DNA of 64,000 bases from NCBI GenBank assembly GCA_965215345.1, contig CBDCDL010000001.1:1-64000 (forward strand), written 5' to 3'. The notes under the pieces were generated by a model. That model was given only the letters and a program-made list of their open reading frames with translations, did not search any database and was not told where the DNA came from. The stretch's first letter is position 1; every line of letters begins with the position of its first letter. Position numbers and translations under genes: made by a program. Source of the stretch: CATQHW01 sp965215345. Its GTDB lineage: Bacteria; Spirochaetota; Spirochaetia; SZUA-6; Bin103. Shown here piece after piece: positions 61,451 to 64,000 of this stretch.

Positions 61451-63235
61451 ATGCGAGCAGAGGAATTGACCATCCCCGTGACCGCCCCCGCCCCGCTTCG
61501 GCCGAGGCGGGCTTCGGTCCGGGACTTCGGCGCCGATCCGGCCGCCGACGACAACTACGGCGCCTTTCAGAGGGCGCTCGACTACAGCCGTGACCGGGGC
61601 GTCTCCACGCTGAGCATCCCGCGGGGAGTCTACCGCTTTGCGACGGCGCGTCCCCTGTGCCTCCGCGGTCTGGAGGACTTCACGCTCGACGGCAACGGCG
61701 CCGAGCTGATCTTCGGCAGGGCCGAGGACTTCATCCACCTCTCCGACTGCCGGCGCGTGGTGGTGCGCGACCTGGTCGTCGACTGGGACTGGGGCACGGC
61801 GCCGCTTGCCAGCGTGGCGCAGGTGCGTGCCGCCGCCCCGGACCGCGACTGGGTCGAGCTGGAGTTCACCGAGCACGACCACGTCGACGCCGGCATGACC
61901 TTCGCCACCATGAACGCGCTGGACCCACAGCGGCTCACGCCCGGATGCGAAGGCGGCCGCGAGTACGGGCGCGGGTTCTCCAGTGTGCGAAAGGCGGGCG
62001 CCAACGTGCTGCGCTGCCACCTCGATCCGGCCGGGCTGTCCGAGCTGTTGTTCAACCCGGGATCGGTGTACCTGGTCAGGCACTTCCTGCACGACTCGCC
62101 GGCGTTCACGATCAGCGACTGCCGGCACCTGTCGCTGCAGCGGATCACCGTCCACTCGTCACCCGGAGCCGGCTTCATCGTCCGCGGCGACACCGGCAAC
62201 TGGGAGGCGGTGGCCTGCAGGATCGCCCTGCGGCCGGGCGCGACCCGCCGGATCACTACCACGTCGGACGGCCTTCACCTGGCCCAGAGCCGCGGATTCT
62301 TCCGGCTCGAAGGCTGCGACTTCAGCTTCCACGGAGACGACTGCCTGAACATCCACGACAACATCTCCATGGGCGTGCGCGACGTGCGGCGCCACACGCT
62401 GATCGCGCGCAACGTCCGCGAGGACGAGCGGCCTCTGCACGCGGGCGACCCGGTCGAGTTCCGCCGTCCCGGCCTGTCGCCTGCCGGGTTCGAGAGCCGG
62501 GTCACGGACGCCCGTTACCTGCCGGACGGCGAGTGCGAGCTGGCCTTCGCCGACGTGCTGCCGGCGGACCTGGACCCGCGGACCATCCTGTTCAACCGCC
62601 GCTACGACAGCTCCCACTACCTGGTCCGCGGCAACCACTTCCACGAGAACCGTGCGCGCGGCGTCCTCCTGCAGGCGTGCCACGGCCTGGTGGAGGGCAA
62701 CCGTTTCTACCGGAACCAGGGCGCCGCGGTGCAGATCGAGACCGGCGCCAGCCACGGCATGTGGTCGGAAGGGATGGGGGTCGAGGACCTGATCGTCCGC
62801 GACAACACCTTCGACACGTGCGACGTGAACGACTGGGGCAAGGCCGTGGTGTACGTCAGCGCGTTCCTGCCCGCGGGAGTACCGATCACCCAGCACAGTT
62901 CCCCGAACCCCACCAGCACCCTCGGCGACTCGGGCTCCCTCTATCGCACCGCTTACCCGATCTTCCGGGACCTCGTCTTCGAGAACAACCGTTTCGTCGA
63001 TTATCCGCGCAGGGCCATGATCGTCAGCTCCGCGCGGGACGTGACAGTGCGGGGCAACACGTTCAGCAATCCCACCCCGCGTGTGCACCATAATCCCGAA
63101 CGGGGATCCGTCTGGGTGGAGCTCTCAAGCCGGGTGACCTTCGCCGGCAACGAATGGCAGCCGTCGCCGTATCAGGCGGAGCGCACGGTGGAGTGGGACC
63201 CCGCAACCGCGAGCGACGTCAAGACGATCGATTGA
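61451..63235 (+). CDS. Right-handed beta-helix protein, GH110-like alpha-galactosidase candidate
   Basis: Intact 594-residue protein built of parallel beta-helix turns. The N-terminus VRDFGADPAADDNYGAFQRA is the pectate-lyase-like entry, followed by coils such as FTLDGNGAELIFG. The segment SDGLHLAQSRGFFRLEGCDF followed by SFHGDDCLNIHDN matches the GH110 pattern in which His and paired Asp lie at the active site; GH110 enzymes remove terminal alpha-1,3-galactose. No signal peptide. It starts 40 bp after the terminator of the binding protein, so it has its own promoter. An alternative is an uncharacterised beta-helix lyase. Confidence 0.7.
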   Translation: MRAEELTIPVTAPAPLRPRRASVRDFGADPAADDNYGAFQRALDYSRDRGVSTLSIPRGVYRFATARPLCLRGLEDFTLDGNGAELIFGRAEDFIHLSDCRRVVVRDLVVDWDWGTAPLASVAQVRAAAPDRDWVELEFTEHDHVDAGMTFATMNALDPQRLTPGCEGGREYGRGFSSVRKAGANVLRCHLDPAGLSELLFNPGSVYLVRHFLHDSPAFTISDCRHLSLQRITVHSSPGAGFIVRGDTGNWEAVACRIALRPGATRRITTTSDGLHLAQSRGFFRLEGCDFSFHGDDCLNIHDNISMGVRDVRRHTLIARNVREDERPLHAGDPVEFRRPGLSPAGFESRVTDARYLPDGECELAFADVLPADLDPRTILFNRRYDSSHYLVRGNHFHENRARGVLLQACHGLVEGNRFYRNQGAAVQIETGASHGMWSEGMGVEDLIVRDNTFDTCDVNDWGKAVVYVSAFLPAGVPITQHSSPNPTSTLGDSGSLYRTAYPIFRDLVFENNRFVDYPRRAMIVSSARDVTVRGNTFSNPTPRVHHNPERGSVWVELSSRVTFAGNEWQPSPYQAERTVEWDPATASDVKTID

Positions 63236-63998
63236 TCTCTACCGTGCCGCCGGCGGGGAAGCGCAGGGGGTAGCTGCCGCCTGCCCTGGTCTCCAGTTCC
63301 CGCACGGCGCTGCCGTAGCGAACGCGGCACCGGCCGCCGCGGTCCGCGCGAATCACCGCTTCGGTGAGCACGCCGCCGCGCCAGCGGGCATCCACCGCGT
63401 AGGCGCCGCGCGCGCGAAAGCCGCGGAAGGAGCCGTCGGCCCACGCGGCCGGCAGCGCCGGCAGCAGGTGGATGACGTCGGCGTGGCTCTGCAGGAGCAT
63501 CTCCGTGATCGCGGCGGCGACCCCCATCATGTCGCCGACCTGTACCTGCCCGTGGGCGTCCACGAACAGGTTCGGATAGAGCTTGCGGGCGAACGACCGC
63601 TCGATGAGCTCCAGCGCGCGATCGCCGAGGCGGAGCCGGGCCAGGATCGCGGCGATCCAGCCCAGGCTCCATCCCTGCGCGTCGTAGTCGTGGCGCAGCC
63701 GGTGCTCGACCGAGCGCTGCGCCGCTCGCGCCAGCTCGGGATCGCGGTCGGGCTGCACCCGGTAGCCGGGCATCAGCCCGTACAGGTGGGAGACGTGGCG
63801 GTGGCCGGGCTCCGCCTCCGCCGGTTCGTGGCGCCACTCGCGGAGCCGGCCGTCGCTGCCGATCGCCGGCAGCGCCAGCCGGTCGCGCGCCGCACGGGCC
63901 TGGTGCAGCAGGCCGTCGTCGATCTCCAGGACTTCGCCTGCCTCGATGAAGCCGTCGAAGGTGTGCCAGATGATCTCCTGGTCGCACGCGCACCCCAT
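63219..63998 (-). CDS. GH95-like glycosidase, C-terminal part (runs off the window)
   Basis: The frame is open to the last bases of the window, so the N-terminus lies beyond 64,000. The visible 259 residues carry the end of the GH95 (alpha/alpha)6 barrel: EWRHEPAEAEPGHRHVSHLYGLMPG, GWSLGWIAAILARL, LYPNLFVDAHGQVQVGDMMG and LLQSHADVIHLLPALPAAW, then the C-terminal beta domain (FRGFRARGAYAVDARWRGG). GH95 enzymes are alpha-L-fucosidases or alpha-L-galactosidases. The HRHVSHL and DAHG segments are active-site regions of the family. The end converges with the GH110-like gene, overlapping it by 17 bp. Whether a signal peptide exists cannot be seen. Confidence 0.85.
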   Translation of the reverse strand: MGCACDQEIIWHTFDGFIEAGEVLEIDDGLLHQARAARDRLALPAIGSDGRLREWRHEPAEAEPGHRHVSHLYGLMPGYRVQPDRDPELARAAQRSVEHRLRHDYDAQGWSLGWIAAILARLRLGDRALELIERSFARKLYPNLFVDAHGQVQVGDMMGVAAAITEMLLQSHADVIHLLPALPAAWADGSFRGFRARGAYAVDARWRGGVLTEAVIRADRGGRCRVRYGSAVRELETRAGGSYPLRFPAGGTVEINRSS

Positions 63999-64000
63999 CG

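Overview
The window looks like two pieces of bacterial metagenome DNA joined at about 16.95-17.39 kb. The left piece (1 to about 16.95 kb) mixes TTG and CTG leucine codons, and nearly every gene in it is broken by single-base shifts at or near short G/C runs. The right piece (about 17.4-64 kb) is GC-rich, uses almost only CTG/CTC for leucine and has far fewer breaks. Taxonomy is inference only. The left piece carries YfhO and DUF2723 membrane proteins next to heptose-nucleotide genes, which suggests an FCB-group-like Gram-negative. The right piece has LplABC-type sugar importers, Opp-type importers and many Asp-box propellers, Gfo/Idh oxidoreductases and enolase-superfamily dehydratases, as in marine or host-associated spirochaete-like heterotrophs. 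No rRNA, tRNA, CRISPR, insertion sequence or phage gene was seen.

Left piece: a partial WD40 protein and a ZIP metal transporter (+); a SelA-like PLP enzyme coupled to a pterin dehydratase (-); a MerC-like protein (-); groES-groEL (-) with a terminator and a near-perfect sigma-54 promoter; two SDR oxidoreductases; a coupled minus-strand operon of sugar epimerase, nucleotidyltransferase, heptose-phosphate-type GHMP kinase, metallo-beta-lactamase-fold hydrolase, small protein and SDR; then, on the plus strand, an SGNH hydrolase, a YfhO protein and a DUF2723 protein. The last six minus-strand genes and these three plausibly serve cell-surface glycan synthesis.

The 430 bp at 16.95-17.39 kb encode the C-terminal part of a LamG-like extracellular protein with no start.

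Right piece: a carbohydrate-catabolism island. It holds four Asp-box (sialidase-fold) proteins, a GH67N-like glycosidase, a GH32/43-like propeller, a GH123/DUF6067-like protein, a GH110-like beta-helix, a GH95 C-terminus, three Gfo/Idh oxidoreductases, two DgoD-type sugar-acid dehydratases and one SMP-30 lactonase. Import is by an Opp/Dpp-type system (two permeases, two ATPases and one binding protein spread over 32-42 kb), an LplABC-type system (45.8-49.3 kb) and an orphan binding protein (59.7 kb). None of the complete enzymes shows a signal peptide, so the model is to import glycan fragments first and hydrolyse and oxidise them inside the cell. Scattered among these are a RHH-RelE toxin-antitoxin pair, a HEPN-motif protein, a RHH plus two-helix membrane protein pair, tandem GNAT acetyltransferases, thrB-thrC, and a tightly coupled PhyH - M14 peptidase - Eis-like acetyltransferase block that ends in a decayed FGGY kinase start.
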